Assembly (NCBI GenBank): GCA_945883495.1
Contig: CAMCXS010000004.1
Location: 107,789 to 171,788 of the forward strand
DNA: 64,000 bases
Reading direction: 5' to 3'
Origin: Akkermansia muciniphila
Lineage (GTDB): Bacteria; Verrucomicrobiota; Verrucomicrobiia; Verrucomicrobiales; DEV007
Shown: in pieces, positions 19,232 to 28,453 of the stretch
Position numbering within the stretch: position 1 is the first letter of the stretch
Layout of the letters: the number at the start of each line of letters is the position of its first letter
Position numbers and translations under genes: made by a program
Notes under the pieces: generated by a model
Databases searched by the model: none
The model's input: the letters and a program-made list of their open reading frames with translations, nothing else
Told to the model about the DNA's origin: nothing

Positions 19232-20245
19232 TTAGGTGGATTTCATTACAATCAGTGCTTTGAGAAATCCTGGGGGGCGTTCGCTTAGCAACTGGAAGGC
19301 TTGATCAAGGTGCTCAAGCTTGAGCAGGTGTGTGTAGAGAGTGGACGGATTGAGGGCGCCTGAGCTCACTGCTTCAACGGCGTTCTGTATACCGGCTAAG
19401 TAGCGATTAGGATCGCGTTCGTGTGCGTTGATCACGTCGATTCCGTTCCAGTTCCAGAGCTGCATATCGACTGAACGCAATCCGTCCTGGTGATAGCCTG
19501 CCACGATCAGTCGTCCACCTGGCCGCGTGATGACGCTGGCGATGTCGAGTGAATGTTGAAGACCGCACGCTTCAATCACGCAATGACACAGCTCGCCTTC
19601 GTTGAGATGGCGGATGGAAGTGGCGATATCTTGAGGAGCGCCCAGCGGCAGGGTGGCTGCCGCGCCCGAGCGAGTGGCCATTTCCCGGGCATAGGCGCGA
19701 CGGGAGATGGCGATTACTTTAGCCCCCGCTTTGCTGGCGAGGATGGTGAAAAGTATTCCTAAGAAACCGGCCCCGACCACCGCGACAGTTTCTCCCTTCT
19801 GAATACGAGTTCTTCCGAATGCATTGATCCCACAGGCCAGTGCTTCCCCGGGGAAGGGGAGGTGATCCACCGAGGGAGGGAGCCGCACGGCATCTTGAGC
19901 GCGAATCACATCAAATGCCGCAAACGAGCGCTCTGACAGATAGGCAACGCGGTCTCCTGCTCGAAACTGGGTGACTCCCGGGCCGATGGCATCGATGTAT
20001 CCCCAGCCTTCGTGACCCGGCTCGCCTGGTGAGGTGGGGTAATGGAACCACGGACGGCCCTCCCAGATAGGCAGGCTTGAGGCGCAGACCCCGCAGCCTT
20101 CCACTTGGACTCGAACCTCTCCATGCTGGGGTTGAGGGATGGGCACTTCGTGTAGTTCCAGCCGTGCGTTTCCAGTAAGCACCGCGGCAGGCATGCTCGC
20201 ACGGCTCGTGAAGCGAGGGAAGGCAGGGGCGGAGATCGTGGTCAT
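19232..20245 (-). CDS. Zinc-type MDR dehydrogenase of the glycosylation cluster
   Basis: Medium-chain dehydrogenase/reductase of 337 residues. The first zinc-site Cys is in GCGVCASSLPIWEG, GEPGHEGWGYI carries the His-Glu pair, and VVGAGFLGILFTILASKAGA is the Rossmann motif. The structural-zinc cysteine loop is absent. Threonine dehydrogenase- or sorbitol dehydrogenase-like chemistry on a sugar or polyol is plausible. The gene is packed between the epimerase-like gene (2 nt) and the GT4 gene (6 nt), which suggests a role in making or modifying the glycan precursor. The exact reaction is unknown. Confidence 0.8.
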   Translation of the reverse strand: MTTISAPAFPRFTSRASMPAAVLTGNARLELHEVPIPQPQHGEVRVQVEGCGVCASSLPIWEGRPWFHYPTSPGEPGHEGWGYIDAIGPGVTQFRAGDRVAYLSERSFAAFDVIRAQDAVRLPPSVDHLPFPGEALACGINAFGRTRIQKGETVAVVGAGFLGILFTILASKAGAKVIAISRRAYAREMATRSGAAATLPLGAPQDIATSIRHLNEGELCHCVIEACGLQHSLDIASVITRPGGRLIVAGYHQDGLRSVDMQLWNWNGIDVINAHERDPNRYLAGIQNAVEAVSSGALNPSTLYTHLLKLEHLDQAFQLLSERPPGFLKALIVMKST

Positions 20246-20247
20246 GT

Positions 20248-20982
20248 TTAGGCAGAGAGTTGTTGACCATCCAGCGCCCGGTTTTCCGATAACCAGGCGT
20301 GGAGTTGGGTCACGCCCGAGCGTACAGAAGTCTTTGGATGCCAGCCGTTGGTGAGCTTAAACTTGCGGAGGTCGGATACGTAATAGCGCTGATCTCCAGG
20401 CCGCCAATCCGCATATCCGACCTCGGCTGGGGAATGGCGGAGGTCGGCGATGAGTTGCAGCAGTTCGATTAAGCTAAGAGCGCGGGTGACACCACCTCCG
20501 ATGTTGAACGCGTGACCGGAGAGATCCTCGATCCGCGACATCGCAGCCCGCTCCACGGGAAGATCGAGGATCTTCACGAACTCGATCAGCTGCTGGAACT
20601 CGTTGTGTTGCCAGGTGGAACAGCCGGCCGCCGTAATCCAAATCGTTGCGCCGGATTGATGAAGCCGGAGGAGGTGGCGAATTCGCTCCAGGATATCTGA
20701 CCAGTCTTCTCCGGCGTTCTCCCAGGTGCCAGGAAACCCTTGGATTCCCACCGCATCGGCTGCATTCAGGACGCCGAAGCGGCCCATCTCGACGAGCCAC
20801 ACTTCATCCGCGGGGCACATACCGCCCAAGATGACCTTCTTGCCAGCTTGGTGGCAGACTCGGTGGACTTGTGGGACCAAGCAGTCGATGACGCGGACTC
20901 GATAGCCACTTCGGAGGAGTTCATCAGCCAGGTGAGAGCCGATGAATCCCGCGCCTCCCGTGATAAGAATCCGCTTCGCCAT
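20248..20982 (-). pseudogene. Mosaic NAD-dependent epimerase-like gene lacking the catalytic core
   Basis: The 244-residue frame opens as an extended SDR epimerase (ITGGAGFIGSHLADELL, residues 7-23). It closes as one too: GHAFNIGGG at about 156, then GYADWRPGDQRYYVSDLRKF, a typical epimerase C terminus. Between residues about 38 and 147 the sequence is not epimerase-like. It reads as part of a TIM-barrel/glycosidase-like protein (ILGGMCPADE, VGIQGFPGTWE, IWITAAGCSTWQHNEF). The SDR catalytic Tyr-x3-Lys and the substrate domain are missing, so epimerase activity is unlikely. The frame is intact and the 2-nt spacing to the MDR gene is kept. A genuine fusion protein cannot be excluded. Start MAKRILIT at 20982. 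Confidence 0.6.
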
Positions 20983-21186
20983 ATCAGAGAAATTGCCTCC
21001 TTGGAGTGACTCGGTTTGTGCGCATCCGGTCGACTGAAGATGCATTGGCCATGCCACGCCCGGTGGAGGACGCGTTAGCCCGACGGAAGTGCCCCAAAGC
21101 TTTGGTGACGGGGTTGCAGATCGCCCATCAAGGAGCGCTGCAGTACTGGCCTTGTTGCAAGATGCAAGAGGCCAATCGCGGAAGGC

Positions 21187-22647
21187 TCAGAGGTGTCCCA
21201 AGGCGTCCGCGAGGCGCTGGATCAAGACTTCCGAGTCTTCCAGGCCGACGCTCAAGCGGAGCAGGTGACGGTCGAGGCCAAGGCTCTCGCACCAAGGGAG
21301 CTCTGGATAGTGGGCGAGAAGCAGGTAAGGGCAGGCCAAGGTAAAGTTCGTTCCCAGGCTTGGGCCCTTGTTGACTTTCCAGGCGTCGAAGAATCGGGGC
21401 GCTGTGACCGTCGGATGGCTCGGGAGGAAGCTGAGGAGGCCGCCGTAGCCTCCTTGGGGACGACGCAGTGCTTCGTAACGGTCCGGCGTCTCGTCGCGCG
21501 GATGCCAAACGCGTTCGATGGCCGGGTGGGACCGTAAGTAGTCCCGGATCGCGTCCCCTGTCGCATTGATCCGCTCCATCCGTTGGGGAAAATCCCGGCT
21601 GTTTTTCTCGAGAACCACGGCATCCTCGCACCAGAGGAGGTCGGTGGGTTCGAGGCCCGCTTCGTGCCGCAGCGTATCATAGAGCGGCGAGTGACTGGAG
21701 ACGATCAGGGAGCCAGCCATGACGTCGCCCGCCCCAGAAAACCACTTGGTCAGGCTGGTCGTGACCAGGTCCGCATAGGGGTAAACATCGACGTTGTGGA
21801 CCGAGGAGACGGTGTCATCGACCACGAGCGGAATGCCCTCGGGACGGAGCAGCGCGGACAATCCTGCGAGATCGGCAGTGCGCAGCTGGGGATTGCTGGC
21901 GATTTCGCAGAAGACGGCGGCCAGCCTCCCCTCGCGAATCGCCGCCTGCACTTCCGAGAGATCGTCCGGGTTGGCCACGAACACGACGCCGCGCCCACCT
22001 TCTTGCTGCACCTTGAGGGCGTCCACGTAGGGGAACTCAAATTGGATCGTTTTCTTCCCAGGATGGAGCCGGGTCACGATGCGATGAGCGGCGGAAAAGG
22101 CAGCCATGCCTGAGGGGAAAAGATGAACGTCCTCCGCGGCTTGGCCGGAGAGAGCGGCAAGGCGTTGCGCGATCGTCAGCCGGGCTTGTTCCCCGGCGGC
22201 TTCATCCACGGAGGCACCATTGAGGAGTGCCTCCGCGCGGCGGCTGCTGACCACTTCACCGCCCAAGCGCCACTGCATCCGGGCGCGGTCAAGGAGCGAA
22301 ATGGGGACGACGCAGGCGGTGAGATCTCCCCACCACGGTTCGATGCGGCCTTGCCCCGCGTGGTGGAGACAACGACGCGCGGCGGCTTCCGACGGGAAAA
22401 CCAGAGCCGTCTCGTCTCCGTCCGCTAATTCAGCGGCGGCGGCTTCAAACAAGCAGCGCACGATGGGGTGGAGAAAGAAACGCGGATACCCGCAGCGGAA
22501 CTGGTTCGTCACCGCCGGATCGTTCTCTTCGTAGCCAATGACTTGCTCCCAGAGTGGGATCGCCACGGAAACGGCGTGCGGGCTGTCGGGCAACGGTTGG
22601 CCAAGGTCCGCAGCCTGCCAGCAAGGATCTGTCACCAAGTCGCGCAT
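21187..22647 (-). CDS. Cystathionine gamma-synthase-like PLP enzyme with long N-terminal extension
   Basis: A 486-residue Cys/Met-metabolism PLP enzyme (fold type I). The pyridoxal lysine is K301 in TSLTKWFSGAGD; VVDDTVSS supplies the cofactor Asp. About 150 residues precede the usual start of the family, beginning PDSPHAVSVAIPLWEQVIGYE and including GYPRFFLH. This N-terminal block resembles that of the fungal Str2 type of cystathionine gamma-synthase, as recalled from family knowledge. Trans-sulfuration with O-acyl-homoserine is the likely reaction. The gene lies 3 nt after the stop of a second PLP enzyme of the same superfamily, so they form a bicistronic unit. Confidence 0.78.
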   Translation of the reverse strand: MRDLVTDPCWQAADLGQPLPDSPHAVSVAIPLWEQVIGYEENDPAVTNQFRCGYPRFFLHPIVRCLFEAAAAELADGDETALVFPSEAAARRCLHHAGQGRIEPWWGDLTACVVPISLLDRARMQWRLGGEVVSSRRAEALLNGASVDEAAGEQARLTIAQRLAALSGQAAEDVHLFPSGMAAFSAAHRIVTRLHPGKKTIQFEFPYVDALKVQQEGGRGVVFVANPDDLSEVQAAIREGRLAAVFCEIASNPQLRTADLAGLSALLRPEGIPLVVDDTVSSVHNVDVYPYADLVTTSLTKWFSGAGDVMAGSLIVSSHSPLYDTLRHEAGLEPTDLLWCEDAVVLEKNSRDFPQRMERINATGDAIRDYLRSHPAIERVWHPRDETPDRYEALRRPQGGYGGLLSFLPSHPTVTAPRFFDAWKVNKGPSLGTNFTLACPYLLLAHYPELPWCESLGLDRHLLRLSVGLEDSEVLIQRLADALGHL

Positions 22648-22650
22648 GAG

Positions 22651-23832
22651 TCAGCGGATACCTTTCCAGGCTTGGTCGAGGTCCGCGAGCAAATCCTCGA
22701 TGTGTTCAATGCCGACGGAAAAGCGCACCAAGCCATCGGTGATGCCGACCTTCAATCGTGTTTCCACGGGGACTGAGGCGTGGGTCATGGAGGCTGGATG
22801 GCAGCAGAGGGACTCGATGCCGCCGAGACTTTCCGCTTTGGGGAAGTATTGCAAGAGGGAGAGGAAGCGCTGGGTGCGGTCGAGGTCAAACCCGAGATCC
22901 GCCGTGACCATGCCGGAACCGCCGCGCATCTGCTTGCGGGCGATGTCGTACTGCGGATGGCTCGGGAGGAATGGATAGCGGACGAACTTCACGCCCGGTT
23001 TGGCTTCCAGATGGCGGGCGAAGGCGAGCGCGTTTTCGCAGTGCCGTTCCATGCGCACCGCCTCGGTTTTGGCGCCGCGCAGGGTGAGCCAGGCGTCGAA
23101 AGGGGAGGGTTGCAGCCCCAAGGCTTTTTGCGCGAAGATCATCTTCTGCTGCCATTCCGCGGAATGGGTGCAAACCGCGCCGCCCAAGGCATCGGAATGT
23201 CCGTTGGTGTATTTCGTGGTGCTGAGCAGCGAAAGATCGGCGCCGAGCTCGATCGGCTTTTGCAGGTAGCTGGAGGCGAAGGTGTTATCGACCAGCAGGG
23301 GGACCCCGCTGGCCCGGGTGACCTCGGCGACGGCCGCGATGTCGATCACCTTGAGCAACGGATTGGTTGGTGATTCGATCCAAACCAAGGCTGGTTTCTC
23401 CCGGGCGATACGGGCAAAGTTCTCGGGCTTGGTGAAGTCGTAATACTCGATACCGACGCCGAACTTGGCGAAGACTTGGGCGAAGAGTCGGAAGGTGCAG
23501 CCGTAAATATTCTCTTCTGCGTGAACGACATCGCCCGAGCGCAAGGTGGAGACGACGGCGGTGATGGCAGAGACGCCGCTGGCGAAGGAGGTGCAGAAGG
23601 CCGCCTTTTCGAGTTTGGCCAGAGTGGCGTCGAGATTGCGGAAATTCGGGTTTCCGGAGCGGGTGTAGTCGAAGCCGCCGGGGTTTCCGTATTCGAAGGT
23701 GGAGGTGGCGTAAATCGGAGCGATGACGGCGCCGGTCTCACTGGCAAAGCCGTGGCCGGCGTGGATGGCGTCGGTCTCGAAATGAGAGCTGGCGGGCTTG
23801 GGCGACTTTGCCTTCTTGGATTTGGGCGGCAC
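22651..23832 (-). CDS. Cystathionine gamma-synthase / beta-lyase family PLP enzyme
   Basis: A 393-residue trans-sulfuration enzyme of the MetB/MetC/MetY superfamily. The PLP lysine is K207 in LLSTTKYTNGHSD; YTRSGNPN near residue 57 supplies the phosphate-binding Tyr-Arg of the neighbouring subunit, and VDNTFASSY holds the cofactor Asp. A basic N-terminal tail of about 17 residues precedes the first conserved strand. The start is a GTG at 23832, as no ATG lies near the N terminus. Whether it makes or cleaves cystathionine (or makes homocysteine directly) is not decidable here; the downstream partner enzyme suggests complementary steps. No SAM riboswitch pattern was recognised in the 200 nt upstream. 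Confidence 0.85.
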   Translation of the reverse strand: MPPKSKKAKSPKPASSHFETDAIHAGHGFASETGAVIAPIYATSTFEYGNPGGFDYTRSGNPNFRNLDATLAKLEKAAFCTSFASGVSAITAVVSTLRSGDVVHAEENIYGCTFRLFAQVFAKFGVGIEYYDFTKPENFARIAREKPALVWIESPTNPLLKVIDIAAVAEVTRASGVPLLVDNTFASSYLQKPIELGADLSLLSTTKYTNGHSDALGGAVCTHSAEWQQKMIFAQKALGLQPSPFDAWLTLRGAKTEAVRMERHCENALAFARHLEAKPGVKFVRYPFLPSHPQYDIARKQMRGGSGMVTADLGFDLDRTQRFLSLLQYFPKAESLGGIESLCCHPASMTHASVPVETRLKVGITDGLVRFSVGIEHIEDLLADLDQAWKGIR

Positions 23833-24033
23833 GACGCCACCATGGGGGGAGAGTTCGCGGAGGTCAAATCGGGGTTTTTGGGGAGAGTCTGAGGCGGCTG
23901 GAAGTCGAGGTATTTCATTACCGTTTTATTGACAGCATAGGCTGTTTCGCGTAAGGTTTCAGGCTGCTCCCGGACCTTACCTCCCCAAGTCCGGCGGAGG
24001 TGGTTTGAATGGATCGGCAAATCCTGAAACCTC

Positions 24034-25425
24034 ATGAACATCGACTGCCGTCTTGACTACTCCACCATCCTCGCCAACCAGGGCCGTCCGGTCCACCTCG
24101 CGGTTGGCTTCAAGGCACCCCAAGCGACCTCCGAAGAACGGCGGCCGATGGCTTTCTGCGTGGTGCTGGATCGCAGCGGATCCATGGCTGGCGATCCGCT
24201 CCGCAACGCCAAGGCCGCGAGCGAAATCGTGGTGCGCAACATGCGTTCCGGCGATCAGTTTGCCCTGGTCGCGTTTGACGATTCCGCTCAGGTGATCGTG
24301 CCGATGCAGACCTTGGAGAACAAGGCGGCGGCGCTGGAGGCGATTCGTGCGATTCACGATCTGGGTTCGACGAATCTGACCGCAGGTTGGATGCTCGGGC
24401 GTGATGAGCTGGCGAAGACGGCCAACGGTACGGCGCGCCGGGTCTTGTTGCTCAGCGATGGGCAACTCAATGTCGGCGTCGTGGAACCAGACGAAGTGAG
24501 CCGGATTGTGGCGGATGGCTTGGAGCGGAGTCAAGTCCGCACCGCCACGCTTGGGTTTGGCGATGGCTACGATGAGAACCTCATGGAGCGTCTGGCTACC
24601 TGTTCGGGCGGAAATTTCTACGACGCCAACTCCGCCGACAAGTTGCCGGCGATTTTCGCGGCGGAGCTGGAGGGCTTGCAGAAGACCGCGGCGCAGAACC
24701 TGAGGATCCGGTTTCAGCCCGGGACCTTCTGTGAAAGCTGGAAGCTGCTGGCCGGCTACCACACAGTCGCCTTACCGGATGGCCGCACGGAAATCGCCGC
24801 CGGGGATCTGGTGAGCGAGGAATCGGCCACGGTGGTTTTCCAACTCGAAGTGTTGCCGCTCCCAGTGCTGCCGGACGGTCAACCGGCCGCGAGCTTGGAT
24901 GGCGAGGAGTTGGTTCAATTGGAGATTCTGTGGGACGATCTCTCCGGCCCCGAGGTGAAGTCGTGCGTTCATCGCCAGACCATCCGCATCCTGGCGACCC
25001 AAAATCCGGACGATGTGAAGGTGAATGTGGACGTCATCCCCGGAGTGGCCACGCAGCGGACCGGGATGGCCTTGGAAGAGGCGCGCAACGCAGCCGAGGC
25101 GGGCCAGGCGGAACGGGCGATGGAAATCCTCAAGACCACGGTGAGCCAATTGCAAGCCCTCGGCGACGAGGGGCGGACCGCCGGAGGGATTGCCGCTCTG
25201 GAACGCATGATTCAAGAGTTGGAGCGTTTTGGCGGCCTCAGCGCCCGGAGCAGCAAGGGGTATCGCTACAGCTCCAGCCACATGCGCAAAATGAAGTCGA
25301 GGGCGATTTGGACCTTGGACGAGGCGGCGCCAGGCTATTCCGAAAGCTCGCTGCCGAAGCCTGCATCAGATCCGCTCAACCCTCCGGACGCTGATCCCAC
25401 CGCGGATCGCGATCCTCAGGCCTGA
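24034..25425 (+). CDS. VWA-domain protein (Ca-activated-channel-homologue type)
   Basis: A 463-residue protein. The VWA domain covers about residues 38-215, with MIDAS motif DRSGSM and LLSDGQLNVG. A beta-rich middle domain and a C-terminal helical region (about 340-400, rich in Ala/Glu) follow. No signal peptide or TM segment is seen, so a cytoplasmic location is likely. The last 40 residues are Pro/Asp-rich and probably disordered. Similar proteins occur widely as lone genes annotated as chloride-channel homologues, a label that should not be read as a function. Start ATG 24034, 201 nt from the divergent PLP gene. Confidence 0.75.
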   Translation: MNIDCRLDYSTILANQGRPVHLAVGFKAPQATSEERRPMAFCVVLDRSGSMAGDPLRNAKAASEIVVRNMRSGDQFALVAFDDSAQVIVPMQTLENKAAALEAIRAIHDLGSTNLTAGWMLGRDELAKTANGTARRVLLLSDGQLNVGVVEPDEVSRIVADGLERSQVRTATLGFGDGYDENLMERLATCSGGNFYDANSADKLPAIFAAELEGLQKTAAQNLRIRFQPGTFCESWKLLAGYHTVALPDGRTEIAAGDLVSEESATVVFQLEVLPLPVLPDGQPAASLDGEELVQLEILWDDLSGPEVKSCVHRQTIRILATQNPDDVKVNVDVIPGVATQRTGMALEEARNAAEAGQAERAMEILKTTVSQLQALGDEGRTAGGIAALERMIQELERFGGLSARSSKGYRYSSSHMRKMKSRAIWTLDEAAPGYSESSLPKPASDPLNPPDADPTADRDPQA

Positions 25426-25474
25426 ACGATCGTTTGCGGTTGACGGGCCGGGCCGCTGATCGCAAAACCAGCAG

Positions 25475-26710
25475 ATGCGCCTTCTCGCACTTGCGTCCCT
25501 CTTCGTCATGACCCTCCACGCCATCGAGCCCTACGGTATCCCGGACCCGATGGTGATGGAGGATGGGACGCCGGTGCGGGAAGCGGCGCAATGGCCGGCT
25601 TGCAAGGCCGAGACGATGCGGCTCTTCGAGAAGTTCGTCCACGGCAAGTCGCCCGAGCTGCCTCCATGGGATCAATGCCGCGCGGAGACGCTGTTAGAGA
25701 AAGAAGCGTTCGGAGGAAAAGGGCTGCTGCGCGAGGTGGTCATCCACTTCCCGCCCGCTGGAACGCCACCGGTGTACCTGTTGATCGCCATCCCCAAAGC
25801 AGGCCAGCCCGTGCCGTCGTTCGTCGGCTTGAACTTCGTGGGCAATCACGCGGCGAGCCCGGATCCGTCCGTGAGGCTTTCCGATGTTTGGATCCCGTCG
25901 CCCAATCCCGGCGTCGTGGACAACAAAGCGACGGAAGCCGCCCGCGGCACGGACGCCGCCTCTTGGCCGTTCGAACTTGCCGTCGAGCGCGGCTACGCCA
26001 TGGCCACGTTGTTCCATGGAGATCTCGATCCAGACCGCCCGGATTGGCAGGAAGGCGTGCACGCCGCTTTTTTCGCCCCGGGACAAACGCAGCCGGGAGA
26101 AGGGGAATGGGCAGCTGTTGGAGCTTGGGCGTGGGGATTGCGGATCGCTGCGAGCTACCTGATGGCGCAACCCGAACTGGATCCGAAGCGTGTTTGCCTC
26201 ATGGGTCATTCGCGCAACGGGAAAACCGCTCTTTGGGCCGGCGCGCAAGACGAACGCTTCGCCCTGGTGGTGAGCAATCAATCCGGTTGTGGCGGGGCTG
26301 CCTTGAGCCGGGCGGGGCGGGGGGAACAGTTGGCCCACATCAATACCCGCTTCCCGCATTGGTTCGTACCGCGGTTCCACGCTTACAACGGCAAAGAGAA
26401 CGAACTTCCGTTGGATCAGCACCAACTCTTAGCCCTCATCGCGCCGCGACCGCTTTTGGTGTGCAGCGCGGAGGAAGATCTTTGGGCGGATCCGCAGGGG
26501 GAATTCGAATCCTGCGTGGCCGCCGCTCCGGTCTACCGCTTGCTCGGCACCGATGGCTTTGCCGCCACCGCCATGCCGCCGCTGAACCATCTCGTGAACA
26601 GCCAGATCGGCTACCACATCCGCCCCGGCAAACACGAGGTCACCGCGGCGGATTGGAAGGTCTTCTTCGACTTTGCCGACGCCCGGCTCCCGAAGACCAA
26701 GTCAGAGTGA
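25475..26710 (+). CDS. Exported CE15-like carbohydrate esterase
   Basis: A 411-residue secreted alpha/beta hydrolase with a short signal peptide (MRLLALASLFVMTLHA). The nucleophile elbow GHSRNGKTALWAGA resembles the GxSRxGK motif of glucuronoyl esterases (CE15). SNQSGCGGAALSR, the acidic SAEEDLWADP and the His in LNHLVNSQIGYH complete the expected triad. CE15 enzymes cut ester links between glucuronoxylan and lignin, and bacterial relatives act on other uronate or acetyl esters; the substrate here is inferred. It is separated from the VWA gene by 49 nt and overlaps the convergent serA end by 9 bp. Confidence 0.82.
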   Translation: MRLLALASLFVMTLHAIEPYGIPDPMVMEDGTPVREAAQWPACKAETMRLFEKFVHGKSPELPPWDQCRAETLLEKEAFGGKGLLREVVIHFPPAGTPPVYLLIAIPKAGQPVPSFVGLNFVGNHAASPDPSVRLSDVWIPSPNPGVVDNKATEAARGTDAASWPFELAVERGYAMATLFHGDLDPDRPDWQEGVHAAFFAPGQTQPGEGEWAAVGAWAWGLRIAASYLMAQPELDPKRVCLMGHSRNGKTALWAGAQDERFALVVSNQSGCGGAALSRAGRGEQLAHINTRFPHWFVPRFHAYNGKENELPLDQHQLLALIAPRPLLVCSAEEDLWADPQGEFESCVAAAPVYRLLGTDGFAATAMPPLNHLVNSQIGYHIRPGKHEVTAADWKVFFDFADARLPKTKSE

Positions 26711-28306
26711 AACCAACTTGGCTTCGATGATGCCTTCGAGCGCTTCGAGCTTGGCTTTGAGTTCCGGGCCCGGAGCGGAGTCGAGGTTGAGCACCATGAG
26801 CGCTTGACCGCCCCGTTCGTTGCGGCCCAGGGACATGTTCGCGATGTTCACGTTGTTCTCCCCGAGGACGCGGCCCACGCTGCCGACGATTCCGGGAATG
26901 TCGGTGTTTTCCAGCAGCAGCAAGTGGCCCTTGGGGACTACGTTGATCTTGCGGTCGCGGAGCCGGACGATCCGGGGTTCCTTGCCGAAGAACGTTCCCG
27001 CCACGGTGACGGATTGGCCGTCGTTCCCGGCGCTCATTTCGATGAGGTCGGTGTAATCGGTCGGTTCCGCCAAACGGGTTTCCGTGACGCGGAGGCCGTG
27101 GTTTTCGGCGAACGCCGGAGCGTTCACCGGGTTCACCATGTCTTGGCCGGAGGCGACTTGGAGGAAGCCCTTGAGCGCGTAGCGGGTGATGAGGGTGGTG
27201 TCCAGTTTGGCGACCTTGCCGCTGTACTGGATCCGCAACACTTCGGGATGCGCCGGAGTCGTCCGGGCCACCAGGCAGCCCATGGCTTCGGCAAGGGAGA
27301 GATAAGCACCGACTTGCTTCAGCGTGCGCTCGTCGATGTTCGGCATGTTCACCGCGTTGACGATGGTGCCATCGACGACGGCATCGCGCACTTGCTTGGC
27401 GATTTCAATCCCGACGGTCTCCTGGGCTTCGGCCGTGGAGGCGCCAAGGTGCGGGGTGAAGACGACGTTCTCCCGGCTGAGCAGAGCGTAGCCGTCCGTG
27501 GGCGGTTCAATTTCAAAGACGTCGAGGGCGGCTCCGGCGACTTGGCCGCTTTCGAGGCCGGCAAGGAGCGCCGCTTCGTCGATGAGTCCGCCGCGGGCGC
27601 AGTTGATGATGCGCACGCCACGCTTCATCGAGGCGATCCGGGATGCGTTGAGCAGGTGGGTGGTTTCATCCGTCTTCGGCATGTGAAGGGTGATGAAATC
27701 GGCTTCACGGATCGCGTCATCGACGGTTGGCACCAGTTCCACGCCCAGGGCGGTCGCCTTGCTTTCGGCCAGATACGGATCATACGCCACGATCCGCATG
27801 TTAAAGGCGCGGGCGCGCTTGGCGAACTCCGTGCCGATCCGGCCCATGCCGAGGATGGCGAGTGTTTTGCCGTTGAGCTCGACCCCTTGGTATTTCTTGC
27901 GGCCTTCCTTGAACTTTCCGCCGGTCACCGACGCGTGCGCCTGGGGAATGTGCCGGGCCAGGCTCATCATCAGGGTGAAGGCGTGTTCCGCGGTGGAAAT
28001 CGTGTTCCCTCCCGGGGTGTTCATGACCACCACGCCGCGGCGGGAAGCGGCATCGGTGTCGATGTTATCCACGCCCACTCCGGCGCGTCCCACGGCTTTG
28101 AGGTTGGTTGCGGCTTCGAGGACGCGGGCGGTGATCTGCGTTTGGCTGCGGACCACGATGCCGGTGTATTCGGACACGATGGAAACGAGTTCGTCTTCGG
28201 AGAGTCCGAGTTTGACATCGACTTGCAGCGCGGGATCGGAGCGCAAATCCTCGATACCCTTTTCCGAGATCGGGTCCGCGACGAGAATCTTGTAGGTGGT
28301 TTCCAT
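26702..28306 (-). CDS. serA: D-3-phosphoglycerate dehydrogenase
   Basis: First enzyme of serine synthesis, oxidising 3-phosphoglycerate with NAD. The 534-residue length is that of the long form. A substrate domain is followed by the NAD-binding motif LGMGRIGTEFAKRA, catalytic-region elements INCARGGLIDEAAL and TPHLGASTAEAQ (active-site His), an intervening ASB domain and a C-terminal ACT domain (about 460-534, ending in NLDSAPGPELKAKL and on). The ACT domain commonly allows serine feedback inhibition. Start ATG 28306; the N terminus METTYKILVADPIS fits the family. Confidence 0.95.
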   Translation of the reverse strand: METTYKILVADPISEKGIEDLRSDPALQVDVKLGLSEDELVSIVSEYTGIVVRSQTQITARVLEAATNLKAVGRAGVGVDNIDTDAASRRGVVVMNTPGGNTISTAEHAFTLMMSLARHIPQAHASVTGGKFKEGRKKYQGVELNGKTLAILGMGRIGTEFAKRARAFNMRIVAYDPYLAESKATALGVELVPTVDDAIREADFITLHMPKTDETTHLLNASRIASMKRGVRIINCARGGLIDEAALLAGLESGQVAGAALDVFEIEPPTDGYALLSRENVVFTPHLGASTAEAQETVGIEIAKQVRDAVVDGTIVNAVNMPNIDERTLKQVGAYLSLAEAMGCLVARTTPAHPEVLRIQYSGKVAKLDTTLITRYALKGFLQVASGQDMVNPVNAPAFAENHGLRVTETRLAEPTDYTDLIEMSAGNDGQSVTVAGTFFGKEPRIVRLRDRKINVVPKGHLLLLENTDIPGIVGSVGRVLGENNVNIANMSLGRNERGGQALMVLNLDSAPGPELKAKLEALEGIIEAKLVSL

Positions 28307-28453
28307 CAGGCCGCTAAGAGTCTCCGGAATGCCCGTTGGCGCAACCGAATTTCCAGGGACTTCCGACCCCGGCCGGGGTTCGCGGTTGACGGAGGGGGGA
28401 TTGGACTGCTAGAGAGAGTAGTTCACCGAATTTCACCCTAACCACCCCATTTT

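Noticed and set aside
23833..24033. SAM or SAH riboswitch upstream of the PLP enzyme pair
   Set aside because: Read on both strands, none of the conserved core elements I know for SAM-I, SAM-II or SAH riboswitches was found.
25591..26730. Alternative long frame overlapping the CE15-like esterase
   Set aside because: Arg- and Gly-rich translation without motifs; the esterase frame has a signal peptide and catalytic motifs.
26804..28441. Long plus-strand frame opposite serA
   Set aside because: It is antisense to a confident gene with full family motifs, and it carries no recognisable domain.
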